Positions 1-8,576 of a stretch of DNA of 64,000 bases are shown here, piece after piece. A program made the position numbers and the translations under genes. Under the pieces are notes generated by a model. The model was not told the DNA's origin and searched no databases. It saw only the letters and a list, made by a program, of their open reading frames with translations. Every line of letters starts with the position of its first letter. Position 1 is the first letter of the stretch. The stretch lies in contig CAVUSI010000002.1 of the NCBI GenBank assembly GCA_963744115.1, positions 682,001 to 746,000 of the forward strand, in the 5' to 3' direction. Source of the DNA: Chersky-267 sp963744115. Lineage in GTDB: Bacteria; Chloroflexota; Limnocylindria; Limnocylindrales; CSP1-4.

Positions 1-1143
1 TCGGGCCATGTGGGCTCGTTCAGCGACCCCCTGGTCGAGTGCGCGACGTGCCACCGCCGCTATCGGCTCGATGAGCTGCCGGGGGCGGAGGATCTGTCGG
101 CGACCGACCTGCGCGATCCGGGCGTCGTCGCCCGACTCGGGCTGGTCTGTCCGAACGACGCCGGCCCGTTGTCCGCCCCGCGCCAGTTCAACCTCATGTT
201 CCAGACCTACATGGGTCCCGTCCAGGAGGAGGCGTCGATCGTCTACTTCCGACCGGAGACGGCGCAGGGCAGCTATGTCAATTTCAAGAACGTTCTGCAG
301 TCGAGTCGGAAGAAGATCCCGTTCGGTATCGCCCAGATCGGGAAGAGCTTCCGGAACGAGATCAGCCCGGGCAACTTCGTCTTCCGGATGCGCGAGTTCG
401 AGCAGATGGAGATGCAGTACTTCGTCCGCCCGGGCGATTCGGCCGCGGCGGCGTTCGAAGACTGGCTTCCACGGCGTCGGGCCTGGTACGAGGCCTACGG
501 CGTGGAGCCGACCCGGCTTCGCCTGCGCGAGCATGCGCCCGACGAGCTGGCGCACTACGCCAAGAAGGCGATCGACGTCGAGTATCGCTTCCCGTTCGGC
601 TGGAAGGAGCTCGAGGGAGTCCACAACCGCGGGGACTTCGACCTGTCCCGCCACGCGGAGGCGTCCGGCGAGAACCTCGAGTACTTCGACCCGGCGACCG
701 AGGAGAAGTTCATCCCCTGGATCGTCGAGACGGCCGCCGGAGCCGACCGCGCGGCGTTCACGTTCCTGATCGACAGCTACCGCGAGGAAGAGGTCAAGGG
801 CGAGACGCGCGTCTCGCTGGCCCTCCACCCCGAGCTCGCTCCGTACAAGGTGGCCGTCCTGCCGCTGCTCAAGAAGCGACCGGAGATCGTCGAGCTGTGC
901 CACCGGATCAAGGCCGACCTCAAGCGCGACATCATGGCCGTCTACGACGACACCGCGGCGATCGGCAAGCTCTACCGGCGCCAGGACGAGATCGGCACCC
1001 CGTGGTGCGTGACCGTCGACGTCGACACGCTCGAGGACGGCGCCGTGACGATCCGCGACCGGGACAGCATGACGCAGGAGCGCGTCTCGATGGACCAGGT
1101 CAAGGCGGTCATCCTGGGGCGGCTGGCGGCGGCGCGACCCTGA
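1..1143 (+). CDS. glyS: Glycyl-tRNA synthetase, single-chain class II (5' end outside window)
   Basis: Charges tRNA-Gly with glycine in the cytoplasm. The reading frame is open from base 1, and the first residues (SGHVGSFSDPLVEC) match the internal zinc/insertion region of the alpha2-type enzyme, so perhaps the first 80-100 residues are missing. The apparent GTG at base 10 is an internal valine, not a start. Visible family features are the FRPETAQG block, class II motif 2 (FRNEISPGNFVFRMREFEQMEM), motif 3 near LALHPELAPYKVAVLPL, and a C-terminal anticodon-binding fold ending about 380 codons in. It is the single-polypeptide enzyme, not the alpha2beta2 GlyQ/GlyS type of most proteobacteria. 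The downstream gene is about 100 bp away and unrelated. Confidence 0.96.
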   Translation, partial: SGHVGSFSDPLVECATCHRRYRLDELPGAEDLSATDLRDPGVVARLGLVCPNDAGPLSAPRQFNLMFQTYMGPVQEEASIVYFRPETAQGSYVNFKNVLQSSRKKIPFGIAQIGKSFRNEISPGNFVFRMREFEQMEMQYFVRPGDSAAAAFEDWLPRRRAWYEAYGVEPTRLRLREHAPDELAHYAKKAIDVEYRFPFGWKELEGVHNRGDFDLSRHAEASGENLEYFDPATEEKFIPWIVETAAGADRAAFTFLIDSYREEEVKGETRVSLALHPELAPYKVAVLPLLKKRPEIVELCHRIKADLKRDIMAVYDDTAAIGKLYRRQDEIGTPWCVTVDVDTLEDGAVTIRDRDSMTQERVSMDQVKAVILGRLAAARP

Positions 1144-1247
1144 GCGTGGTGCGCGCCGGCACCGGGCCCATCGCCAGGATGACGCGCGCGGTGTAGCGTC
1201 GCTCCCCCAGGGGCCCGCGCGGCCCCGTCCAGGCGTCAGGACGAGAC

Positions 1248-3081
1248 GTGGTCGGCATGGTGTTCGGTCGGCTCGCGCGTGCGCTCATCCTCGTCGCGGT
1301 CTGTGTCGCGACGATCGCGCCCGGATCGGTGGCGGCGACGCCCGATGCGTTGCCCGGGGCGGGGACCGCCGCCCGCCAACCCCGTGGTCCCGACCCGGCG
1401 ACCGTGACGACCCTCCGGGCCGGCTGCGCGGCGAAGGGCGACGTGATCGCCGCTGCGAACCGGCTGATGCGCGACCGCTACACGCTCGGGTCGGAGCCGA
1501 CCATCCGTCTGCCTGCCAACCCGACGTGGCGCGAGAACCCGTTCCACGACGACAACTGGCTGTTCGACTACCACTCGCTCCGGTTCGTCCTCAAGCTCGA
1601 GACGGCGTGGGCCCGGACCGGGAACGCGCGCTATCTCGGTCGAGCGGTCTACCTGCTCCGCGACTGGCTTCGCGACAACCCGCGCTCCGCCCCGCGCTCG
1701 CGCTTCTCGTGGGACGACCACGCCACGGCCTGGCGCGCGATGGTCCTCGCCTGCACCGCCGACATCGTCCCGATGTCCGCCCTGGCTGCGCTCGGCGCTC
1801 CTCCTCCACGGCGCGGTCCTGGCCAGCCCCGGGTTCTTCGTCCGGCATGGGAACCACGCCCTCAACCAGTCGATCGGCCTGCTCGACGTGGGCTGCGTCC
1901 TCGGGCGCGCCGACTGGATGGGTGTGGCGGCTCGGCGGATCGGCGCCCTGGTCGTCGAGAGCATCGATCCGCAGGGGGTCTCGAACGAGCAGTCGATCGG
2001 CTACGAGTACTACGACTACCTTCGCTACACCGCGGCCGAGAACCGTCTCCGCGCCTGCGGCCGGAGCGTCCCGGCCGCGTTCTCGCGGGTCGACAAGATG
2101 CCGACCTTCCTCGGCTGGGCGACCCTGCCGAACGGCCAGTACGAGCTCATCGGCGACACGCACGCCGGCCACGCCACGCCGATCCCCGGGACCCTGGCCG
2201 AGTTCGCGGCGACCGGCGGGACGTCGGGCCCGCGGCCGTTCGGGACGTTCGCGAGCTACATGGCCGGCTACGCGTTCGGGCGATCCGGCTGGGGGGACAC
2301 CCGGCCCTTCGCCGACGAGACCGCCTTCGCCGTCCGGTACGGGCGAGGGCGAGCGTTCCATGGGCACGCCGACGGCGGCTCGCTGACGGTCTACGGCCTC
2401 GGCTCGCGGCTGATCGTCGGCAGCGGGACGTACAGCTACAACACCGGGCCGTATCGGTCGTTCTTCATCGGTCGATCCGCCCAGAACGTGGTCACCGTGT
2501 CCGGTTCGCCCTATCGGGTCGCGGCGACCACGCCGCTTCGGTTCCGGGCGGAGACGCTCGATGCGCTGGCGATCGGGGTGACCGTCCAGGGGTACGCCGG
2601 CGTCCGCGACCGGCGGACCGTCGTGTTCTCGAAGTCGGGCGGATTCCTCCTCGTCGACGACCGGCTGGCATCTTCCCGACCGCGGACCTTCACCCAGCTG
2701 TGGCATCTCGCGCCGGCATCCCGCCCGACCGTCGTGGGACGGACCGTCCGGACGCACTCGGCCGGCGGCGACGTGGTCATCGTCCAGCTCGGGGCACGGC
2801 CGCGGACCACGATCGTGACGGGCGCGACCCACCCGATCCAGGGGTGGCGGACCTACACGTACAACCGGAAGCTCCGATCGCCGACGGTCGAGGCACGCCT
2901 CCACGGACGCGTCGCGCGGTACCTCACGCTCATCGTGCCGGTCCGCGACGCCGGCCACACGGTGCGCGTCCTGTCGACCTCGCTGCGGGCCGACGGCTAC
3001 ACGGTCGAGGTCGAGATCGACGGGCACGCCCAGCGCGTCGTCGTCGACGGCTCGAGCGTTTCGATCGTCGCGGTCAGCTGA
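1248..3081 (+). CDS. Secreted heparinase II/III-like (polysaccharide lyase) protein, one frameshift
   Basis: Probably a secreted polysaccharide lyase. The N-terminus has a signal peptide (FGRLARALILVAVCVATIAPGSVAA). It is followed by an alpha/alpha-toroid region (DDNWLFDYHSLRFVLKLETAWARTG...SWDDHATAWRAM) typical of heparinase/alginate lyase folds. A C-terminal beta-sandwich begins around GRAFHGHADGGSLTVYG, the usual HxHxD-like segment of heparinase II/III. The first part is read in one frame to about 1795 and the rest continues in another from CTC at 1798 to the stop at 3081, so one base was gained or two lost near 1790-1800. The total would be about 610 residues. The start may be GTG 1248 or ATG 1257; an AGGACGAG precedes them. 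The substrate cannot be told from sequence. Confidence 0.8.
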
Positions 3082-3111
3082 CCTTCGCGGGCGCCGCGAC
3101 CGGTGCCCGGT

Positions 3112-3140
3112 TTGCACGCGCGGGTCAACGGCGGTACCGT
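3112..3140 (+). promoter_or_regulatory. Sigma70-like promoter of the subtilase gene
   Basis: TTGCAC at 3112-3117, a 17-bp spacer and TACCGT at 3135-3140 form a canonical -35/-10 pair about 38 bp before the ATG at 3178. AAGGAG lies between the promoter and the start. Confidence 0.55.
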
Positions 3141-3177
3141 CCGGAAGAGCCTCGTCGAGGCCGAAGGAGCCGTCCCG

Positions 3178-5064
3178 ATGTCGTCACGCTCTCGCCGCCT
3201 GGCGACCGTCGCATTCGCTGCGCTGTTCGTCCTCGTGGCGACCCTTCCCGTCGCCGCGGCGGGGCCGCCGATCCTGGCAACCGATACAGCGGCACCCGGT
3301 GGACGGCTCGTCGTCGTGTGGCGCGGCGCCGCTCCGAGCAGCCTCCAGCTCGGCGGCCTGCGGTCGCTCCGGACGTCGGCGGTCGAGCAGCGCAGTGTCG
3401 TCGTGGCAGCCCCAGGTCGCGCCGGCCAGGTGGCGGCCGAGCTCCGCGCCGATCCCCGGGTCCTCGGCGTCGTGCCCGACGCCGTCGTCCATGCCTTCGA
3501 CTGGCCGGAGGACGGCCCACCGTCCGACACGCTCTTCGCCCAGCAGGGCGACCTCGAGCAGATCCGCGTCCCCGAGGCGTGGCCAACGACGACCGGCGAT
3601 CCGAGCGTCGTCGTGGCCGTGATCGACAGCGGCGTGGACCTGGCCCATCCGGACCTCGCCGGTGTCACCGTCGTCGCGCCGCGCAACGAGACGTTCAACA
3701 ACACCGATGTGACCGATGTCGTCGGCCATGGGACCCATGTCGCCGGGACGATCTTCGCGCGGACCGACAACGGCGTCGGGATCGCCGGGATCGCACCGCG
3801 CAGCTCGCTGATGCCGATCAAGGTCCTCGACGGCCAGGGCTCGGGCTTCTTCTCGGACGTCCTCGATGCGGTCGACTGGGCGCGGACCCACCACGCCGAC
3901 ATCGTCAACCTGTCGCTCGGCGGGCTCCTCACCAGCGACGAGATCGCGCTGTTCCAACCGACCTTCAGCGCCGCCCGCGCCGCGGGCATGCTCGTCGTGG
4001 CGGCCGCCGGGAACAGCGGCAACCGGTACATGTACTACCCGGCCGGCCTGGCCGGCGTGGTCTCGGTCGGCGCGGTCGACGGGGAGGATGCGGCCGCCGA
4101 CTTCTCGACCTTCAACCGCGCCGTCGATCTGTCCGCCCCGGGTGTCGACACCCTGTCGACCGTCCTCGCCGCCGACGACCCGTCGGGCTACGCCCGGTTC
4201 AGCGGGACGAGCATGGCGTCGCCGCACGTGGCGGGCGTCGCGGCGCTCGTCTGGGCGGCGCGGCCGTCCCTCGACGTGGCCGAGCTCGAGGGCGTCCTCC
4301 GGGCCGGCGCCACCGACCTCGGCGATCACGGGCGCGACGACCATTTCGGCTCCGGGGAGGTCGATGCCGTCGGAGCCCTGGATGCCGCGGTCCCGTCGCC
4401 GCTGCCCGACTTCGACCCGGTGCCCGGCCCGGCCGGCCCGCTCGACGTGTCGTTCACCTCGCCGCTCGTCCCGATCCACCAGCTGTCGCCCGAGTTCACG
4501 GTCGCCTGGACGGCCAGCCACGCCATCGTCGACGGCGAGCTGGTCCGCCTGGAGTGGGTGCTCCAGCACGGCGGTCAGTGCCCGGAGCCGCTCGACGACA
4601 TCTTCGACTACGTGATCCTGCCGTTCGACAGCCCGGTCGTCGACACGGGGCTTCGTCCCGGGTTCTGCTACCGCTGGGAGGCGCTCGCGTTCGATGAGAA
4701 CGGGGAGTTCGGCGACACGGTCAGCGAGTCGGTCACGATCGTCGACCACGTCCGGCCGAGGATCCAGTCCCGGGTCCCCGGGCCGGGCGCGTCCCGTGTG
4801 TCGCGCAAGGCATCACCGCGGATCGTCTTCTCCGAGCCGGTCATCGGCGTGTCGGCGACGACGCTCCGACTGAAGAACCTGTCGACCGGACGGTGGGTCA
4901 AGGTCCGGGTCGCCTACGACCAGGAGACGATGAGCGCGACGATCGATCCGACCCTGTGGATGCTCCCGGGCCGGCGGTATGCGGTCTACCTCTCGACCGC
5001 GATCCGGGACGGGTCCGGCAACCACCTGTTCGCGACGCACTGGGCGTTCGCCGTCCGGCGCTGA
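3178..5064 (+). CDS. Secreted subtilisin-like serine protease (S8) with C-terminal Ig-like domain
   Basis: Extracellular endopeptidase of 628 residues. ATG 3178 is chosen because AAGGAG precedes it and because it starts a clean signal peptide (RRLATVAFAALFVLVATLPVAAA). Residues about 40-105 form an inhibitor-like propeptide. The catalytic triad is Asp150 (VIDSGVD), His184 (GHGTHVAG) and Ser345 (GTSMASPHVAG), with oxyanion Asn279 (AAGNSG). After residue 420 come a linker and a fibronectin-like stretch, then a C-terminal SbsA-type Ig-like domain (IVFSEPVIGVSATTLRL... to the end). The gene is intact and sits directly after the heparinase-like gene, suggesting a set of exported degradative enzymes. 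Confidence 0.95.
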   Translation: MSSRSRRLATVAFAALFVLVATLPVAAAGPPILATDTAAPGGRLVVVWRGAAPSSLQLGGLRSLRTSAVEQRSVVVAAPGRAGQVAAELRADPRVLGVVPDAVVHAFDWPEDGPPSDTLFAQQGDLEQIRVPEAWPTTTGDPSVVVAVIDSGVDLAHPDLAGVTVVAPRNETFNNTDVTDVVGHGTHVAGTIFARTDNGVGIAGIAPRSSLMPIKVLDGQGSGFFSDVLDAVDWARTHHADIVNLSLGGLLTSDEIALFQPTFSAARAAGMLVVAAAGNSGNRYMYYPAGLAGVVSVGAVDGEDAAADFSTFNRAVDLSAPGVDTLSTVLAADDPSGYARFSGTSMASPHVAGVAALVWAARPSLDVAELEGVLRAGATDLGDHGRDDHFGSGEVDAVGALDAAVPSPLPDFDPVPGPAGPLDVSFTSPLVPIHQLSPEFTVAWTASHAIVDGELVRLEWVLQHGGQCPEPLDDIFDYVILPFDSPVVDTGLRPGFCYRWEALAFDENGEFGDTVSESVTIVDHVRPRIQSRVPGPGASRVSRKASPRIVFSEPVIGVSATTLRLKNLSTGRWVKVRVAYDQETMSATIDPTLWMLPGRRYAVYLSTAIRDGSGNHLFATHWAFAVRR

Positions 5065-5091
5065 ACCCCGTCTGACGCCGGATCCTCGCGG

Positions 5092-6577
5092 TCAGGCAGG
5101 TTCGGCGGCGGCCTCGACGGCCACGTCCGCCGCGGCGGGCGCCTCGCCCCCGAGATACCGGTCGATGGCCGCCGCGGCGCGCTTCCCGTCGCCCATCGCC
5201 AGGATGACCGTCGCGGCGCCGCGGACGATGTCGCCGCCGGCGAACACACCGTCGATGCTGGTCATGCCGGTCGTCGTCGATCTCGATGTAGCCGCGATCG
5301 CTGACCCTGAGGTCCGGCGCCGTCGCGGTCAGGAGCGGGTTCGACCGCGTCCCGATGGCGACCACGACCATCTCGCACGGGATCTCGAACTCGGAGCCGG
5401 GGATCGGGACGGGACGCGCCCGTCCGGACGCATCCGGCTCACCAGGCTCCATCCGGATGCAGCGGAGCGCGCGGACCCAGCCCTTATCGTCGCCGAGGAC
5501 CTCGACCGGAGCGACCTGGAGATCGAACCGGATGCCCTCCTGCTCGGCGTGGTGGACCTCCTCGGCCCGCGCCGGGAGCTCGTCGCGTCCGCGCCGGTAG
5601 ACGATCACCGCCTCGTCCGCGCCCAGCCGGCGGGCGGTCCGGACCGAGTCCATCGCGACGTTGCCGCCACCGACCACCGCGACCCGCTGGCCGTGCAGGA
5701 CCGGCGTCTCCGAGCCCGGGTTCCAGGCGCCCATCAGGTTGACCCGGGTCAGGTACTCGTTGGCGGAGTAGACCCCCTTGAGGTTCTCGCCCGGGACATC
5801 CATGAAGACCGGCAGTCCCGCGCCGACCGCCAGGAACACCGCGTCGAAGCGGGCCCGCAGCTCGGGCAGCGTGTAGGTCTTGCCGATGATCGAGTTGGGC
5901 TCGATCCTGACCCCGTCGGCGACCAGCCGGTCCACCTCGGCCTGGACGATGTCCTTCGGCAGGCGGAACTCCGGGATGCCGTAGACGAGGACGCCGCCGG
6001 CGGCGTGGAACGCCTCGAAGATGGTCACCGCGTGGCCGAGCTTGACCAGCTCGCCGGCGGCGGTCAGACCCGCCGGGCCCGAGCCCACGATGGCGACCGA
6101 GCGACCGGTCGGCTTCGGCTTGATGTGGATCAGCTCGTCGGGATGCGCCTGCGCCCAGTCGGCCACGAACCGCTCGAGGTGGCCGATGGCGACCGCGTTG
6201 CCCTTCTTCGCCCTGAGGCAGACCCCCTCGCACTGGCTCTCCTGGGGGCAGACGCGCCCGGTCACGCAGGGGAGGGCGTTGTCGTCGAGGAGCGAGTCCG
6301 CGGCGGCCGGCAGGTCGCCTTCGCGGAGCAGCTTGAGGAAGCGCGGGATGTTGACGCTGACCGGGCATCCGCCGATGCAGTAGGGCTTCGGGCACTGGAG
6401 GCAGCGCTCGGCTTCGAGCATCGCGATCTGGCGGGTGAGCCCCAGGTTGACCTCGCGGAAGTTGACCGCCCGGATCGCCGCGTCCTGCTCGGGCATCGCG
6501 ACGCGGTCGATCGCCATCCGCTCCTTCGCCGTGAGCACCGGATGGTCGGCGGCCGTCGGCGGTCGCTCCTCGGTCAT
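5092..6577 (-). CDS. NADPH-dependent glutamate synthase small-subunit-like / NfnB flavoprotein, frameshifted near its end
   Basis: Iron-sulfur FAD/NAD(P) oxidoreductase of the GltD/NfnB family. The N-terminal Cys motifs (CLQCPKPYCIGGCP and CVTGRVCPQESQCEGVC) bind two [4Fe-4S] clusters. They are followed by two Rossmann folds, FAD-binding VAIVGSGPAGLTAAGEL and NADPH-binding VAVVGGGNVAMDSVRTA. The frame breaks at about 5270. The expected ending (GVFAGGDIVRGAATVILAMGDGKRAA...) is read in the next frame to TGA 5092-5094, giving about 495 residues. Its ATG overlaps the stop of the upstream FAD/NAD-binding gene by 4 bp (ATGA), so the two are translationally coupled. That pairing is typical of NfnAB (ferredoxin:NADP transhydrogenase) and the related SudAB. 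Either the Nfn or the glutamate synthase role is possible; no large glutamate synthase subunit is nearby, which favours Nfn. Confidence 0.85.
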
Positions 6578-7479
6578 CGAGCGGCGCTCCCGGCGACCGG
6601 GCCCGTCGTGGGCGGAGCGTCGCCGAGCCGGTCGGCCAGGGCCGGGATCAGGCAGGCTTCGTGACGGGCGAGCGCCTCCTGCTCGAACGATCGATAGGTG
6701 GTCAGCCGATCCGCCAGGCTCGCGAAGTCGACCGCGTGGGCGTCGAACTCGGGTCCGTCGACGCAGGCGTAGCGGCTCTGGCCGTCGATCGACACGCGAC
6801 ACCCGCCGCACATCCCCGTCCCGTCGACCATGATCGCGTTGAGCGAGGCGGTGGTCCGGATCCCGTACGGGCGGGTCAGCTCGGCCACCGCGCGCATCAT
6901 CGGGACGGGACCGACGGCGAAGACCTCGTCGATCGGGCCGGCGTCGCACAGGTCCCGGAGCGCCTCGGTGACGAACCCGTGGCGGCCGTAGCTCCCGTCA
7001 TCCGTGCACACGACCACCTCGCCGGCCGTTCGAAGCTCGTCCTCGAGGATCACCCACTCGCGCGAGCGGCCGCCGATGACCGAGGTGACCGACACGCCGC
7101 GCCGATGGAGCTCCTGGGCGATCGGGTAGACGACCGCCGTGCCGACACCGCCGCCGACGCACACGGCCCGTCCCCGATCGATGAGATCGGTCGGCCGTCC
7201 GAGGGGTCCGGCGACGTCGCGGATCGCATCACCCGGCTGGAGGGCGACCAGGTCCAGCGTGCTCGCCCCGACGGACTGGATGATCAGGCTGATCGTCCCC
7301 GCCTCCGCGTCGGCGTCGGCGATCGTCAGCGGGATCCGCTCGGCACCTTCGCCCAACCGGACGATCACGAACTGCCCGGGACGGCGGATCTCCGCGATCC
7401 GGGGCGCCTCGACGACGAGCCGGGTCACGTTCGGGGAGAGTTGGTCGCGTGCGACGATCTGATGCATCCGCCTGCCCAT
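6574..7479 (-). CDS. NfnA/SudB-type FAD/NAD-binding, [2Fe-2S] subunit
   Basis: Ferredoxin-reductase-fold partner of the downstream NfnB/GltA-like protein, 301 residues from ATG 7479 (ATG 7467, MHQIVARDQL, is an equally good start). The N-terminal FAD-binding barrel holds RIPLTIAD and the NAD-binding fold begins at VCVGGGVGTAVVYPIAQEL. The C-terminal [2Fe-2S] site is DGTGMCGGCRVSIDGQSRYACVDGPEFDAH, with Cys224, Cys227 and Cys239. Three Cys plus an Asp ligand is the known arrangement in NfnA. With its 4-bp overlap to the next gene it forms a two-gene operon. Known family members couple NADH, NADPH and ferredoxin by electron bifurcation, or reduce polysulfide (Sud). Confidence 0.85.
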   Translation of the reverse strand: MGRRMHQIVARDQLSPNVTRLVVEAPRIAEIRRPGQFVIVRLGEGAERIPLTIADADAEAGTISLIIQSVGASTLDLVALQPGDAIRDVAGPLGRPTDLIDRGRAVCVGGGVGTAVVYPIAQELHRRGVSVTSVIGGRSREWVILEDELRTAGEVVVCTDDGSYGRHGFVTEALRDLCDAGPIDEVFAVGPVPMMRAVAELTRPYGIRTTASLNAIMVDGTGMCGGCRVSIDGQSRYACVDGPEFDAHAVDFASLADRLTTYRSFEQEALARHEACLIPALADRLGDAPPTTGPVAGSAAR

Positions 7480-7582
7480 GGTTCCGTGGCGGCCAGGTTC
7501 GGCCGTGACTCGATCGTAGGCGCCGGGCGAGCGCCGGCCCTACCGTCAGGTGGCCCATAGGCGCGGGCCGAAGGTCACACCC

Positions 7583-8389
7583 TCAGCCGGGCACCGCCGG
7601 CACGACCTTGCCCTTCGGCCAGTAGAGCTCCTTCTTGACGTGGAACTCGGGGAAGCCGTCGTCCATCAGCACGGCCTCGGCGTTGAGGATCATGTCGGGG
7701 TTGCCGCAGATGTAGACGACGGTCCGGTCGGGCCGCAGGTGGAGGTCCCGGCAGACGTCCCGGACGACGTGCTCCGCCCGCCCGGTCCGCCCGGTCCAGC
7801 TGGCGTTGCGCGGGTCGTCGGGTCGACTGATCGTCGGGACGTAGGTGACCGGGTAGGTCCCGTCGCGGACCCATGCCTCGAGCTCGGCCCGGTAGCCGAG
7901 CTCGTCGACGTACGAGCAGCCGTGCAGGATGACCGTCTTGCGCGGCCGACCCTCGGCCAGGGTCTCGCGCATCATCGACATGAACGGGGCGATCCCGGTC
8001 CCGGTCGAGATGAACAGGTGGGTCCGGTGGTCGTCCGGCTCGAGCAGGAACTTGCCCTTCGGCCCGATCATCCGCATCCGGTGGCCCAGCGGCAGCCGCC
8101 ACAGCAGCGTCGTGAACCGGATGATCGGGACGAGCCGGACGTAGAACTCGTAGCCGCCGTCGCCCGACTCCCGCGGCGGTGACGCGACCGAATAGGGACG
8201 CTGCCAGAGCTTCCCGTCGGCGAACACCCCGGTCGTCATGTACTGGCCGGGCTCGAACGGGACCGGCTCGTCGTCGTAGCGGACCCAGAAGGTGGCGAGA
8301 TCCTCGGTGTGATCGACCCGCCGGACCAGCGTCGCGTTGTACTGCGGCGCGTCGGCGTCGATGACACGGTCGTCGTCGGGGAGGGTCAT
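7583..8389 (-). CDS. Ferredoxin/flavodoxin-NADP+ reductase family protein
   Basis: Soluble FAD enzyme of 268 residues moving electrons between NADPH and ferredoxin or flavodoxin. The FAD-binding motif RPYSVASPP and the NADP-binding region (HLFISTGTGIAPFMSMMRE) are both present, and VVYICGNPDMILNAEAVLMDDGFPEFHVKKELYWP is the typical bacterial Fpr C-terminus. ATG 8389 (MTLPDDDRVIDAD) is preferred over an upstream start that would add 74 low-complexity residues. It is transcribed divergently from ppdK and lies next to the Nfn-like pair, making a small redox cluster. Confidence 0.9.
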   Translation of the reverse strand: MTLPDDDRVIDADAPQYNATLVRRVDHTEDLATFWVRYDDEPVPFEPGQYMTTGVFADGKLWQRPYSVASPPRESGDGGYEFYVRLVPIIRFTTLLWRLPLGHRMRMIGPKGKFLLEPDDHRTHLFISTGTGIAPFMSMMRETLAEGRPRKTVILHGCSYVDELGYRAELEAWVRDGTYPVTYVPTISRPDDPRNASWTGRTGRAEHVVRDVCRDLHLRPDRTVVYICGNPDMILNAEAVLMDDGFPEFHVKKELYWPKGKVVPAVPG

Positions 8390-8502
8390 GCCGATCGGTC
8401 TCCGTCCGGATCGCGGGTTCGTCCAGCGGATGGTACCCGGCCCGGCCGTCGCCCGGCCCGACCGCGACCAGGCCGCCCCGCGAGTCGCCGCGCCCGCGAC
8501 AG

Positions 8503-8508
8503 TACAAT
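8503..8508 (+). promoter_or_regulatory. -10 element (TACAAT) upstream of ppdK
   Basis: TACAAT, in the otherwise very GC-rich gap between the divergent fpr-like and ppdK genes, implies a leader of about 60 nt before ATG 8577. No good -35 is visible. Confidence 0.4.
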
Positions 8509-8576
8509 CAGCGCGCAACTGAAGACCACCAGCGGCCCGACCGTCGGCCGCCGTCCCGCCCGGAGGATCCCCGTCC

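Noticed and set aside
1248..4697. 1149-residue continuous ORF
   Set aside because: Only its first 180 residues match a protein family. The rest is an Arg/Pro-rich shadow of the heparinase and subtilase genes in another frame.
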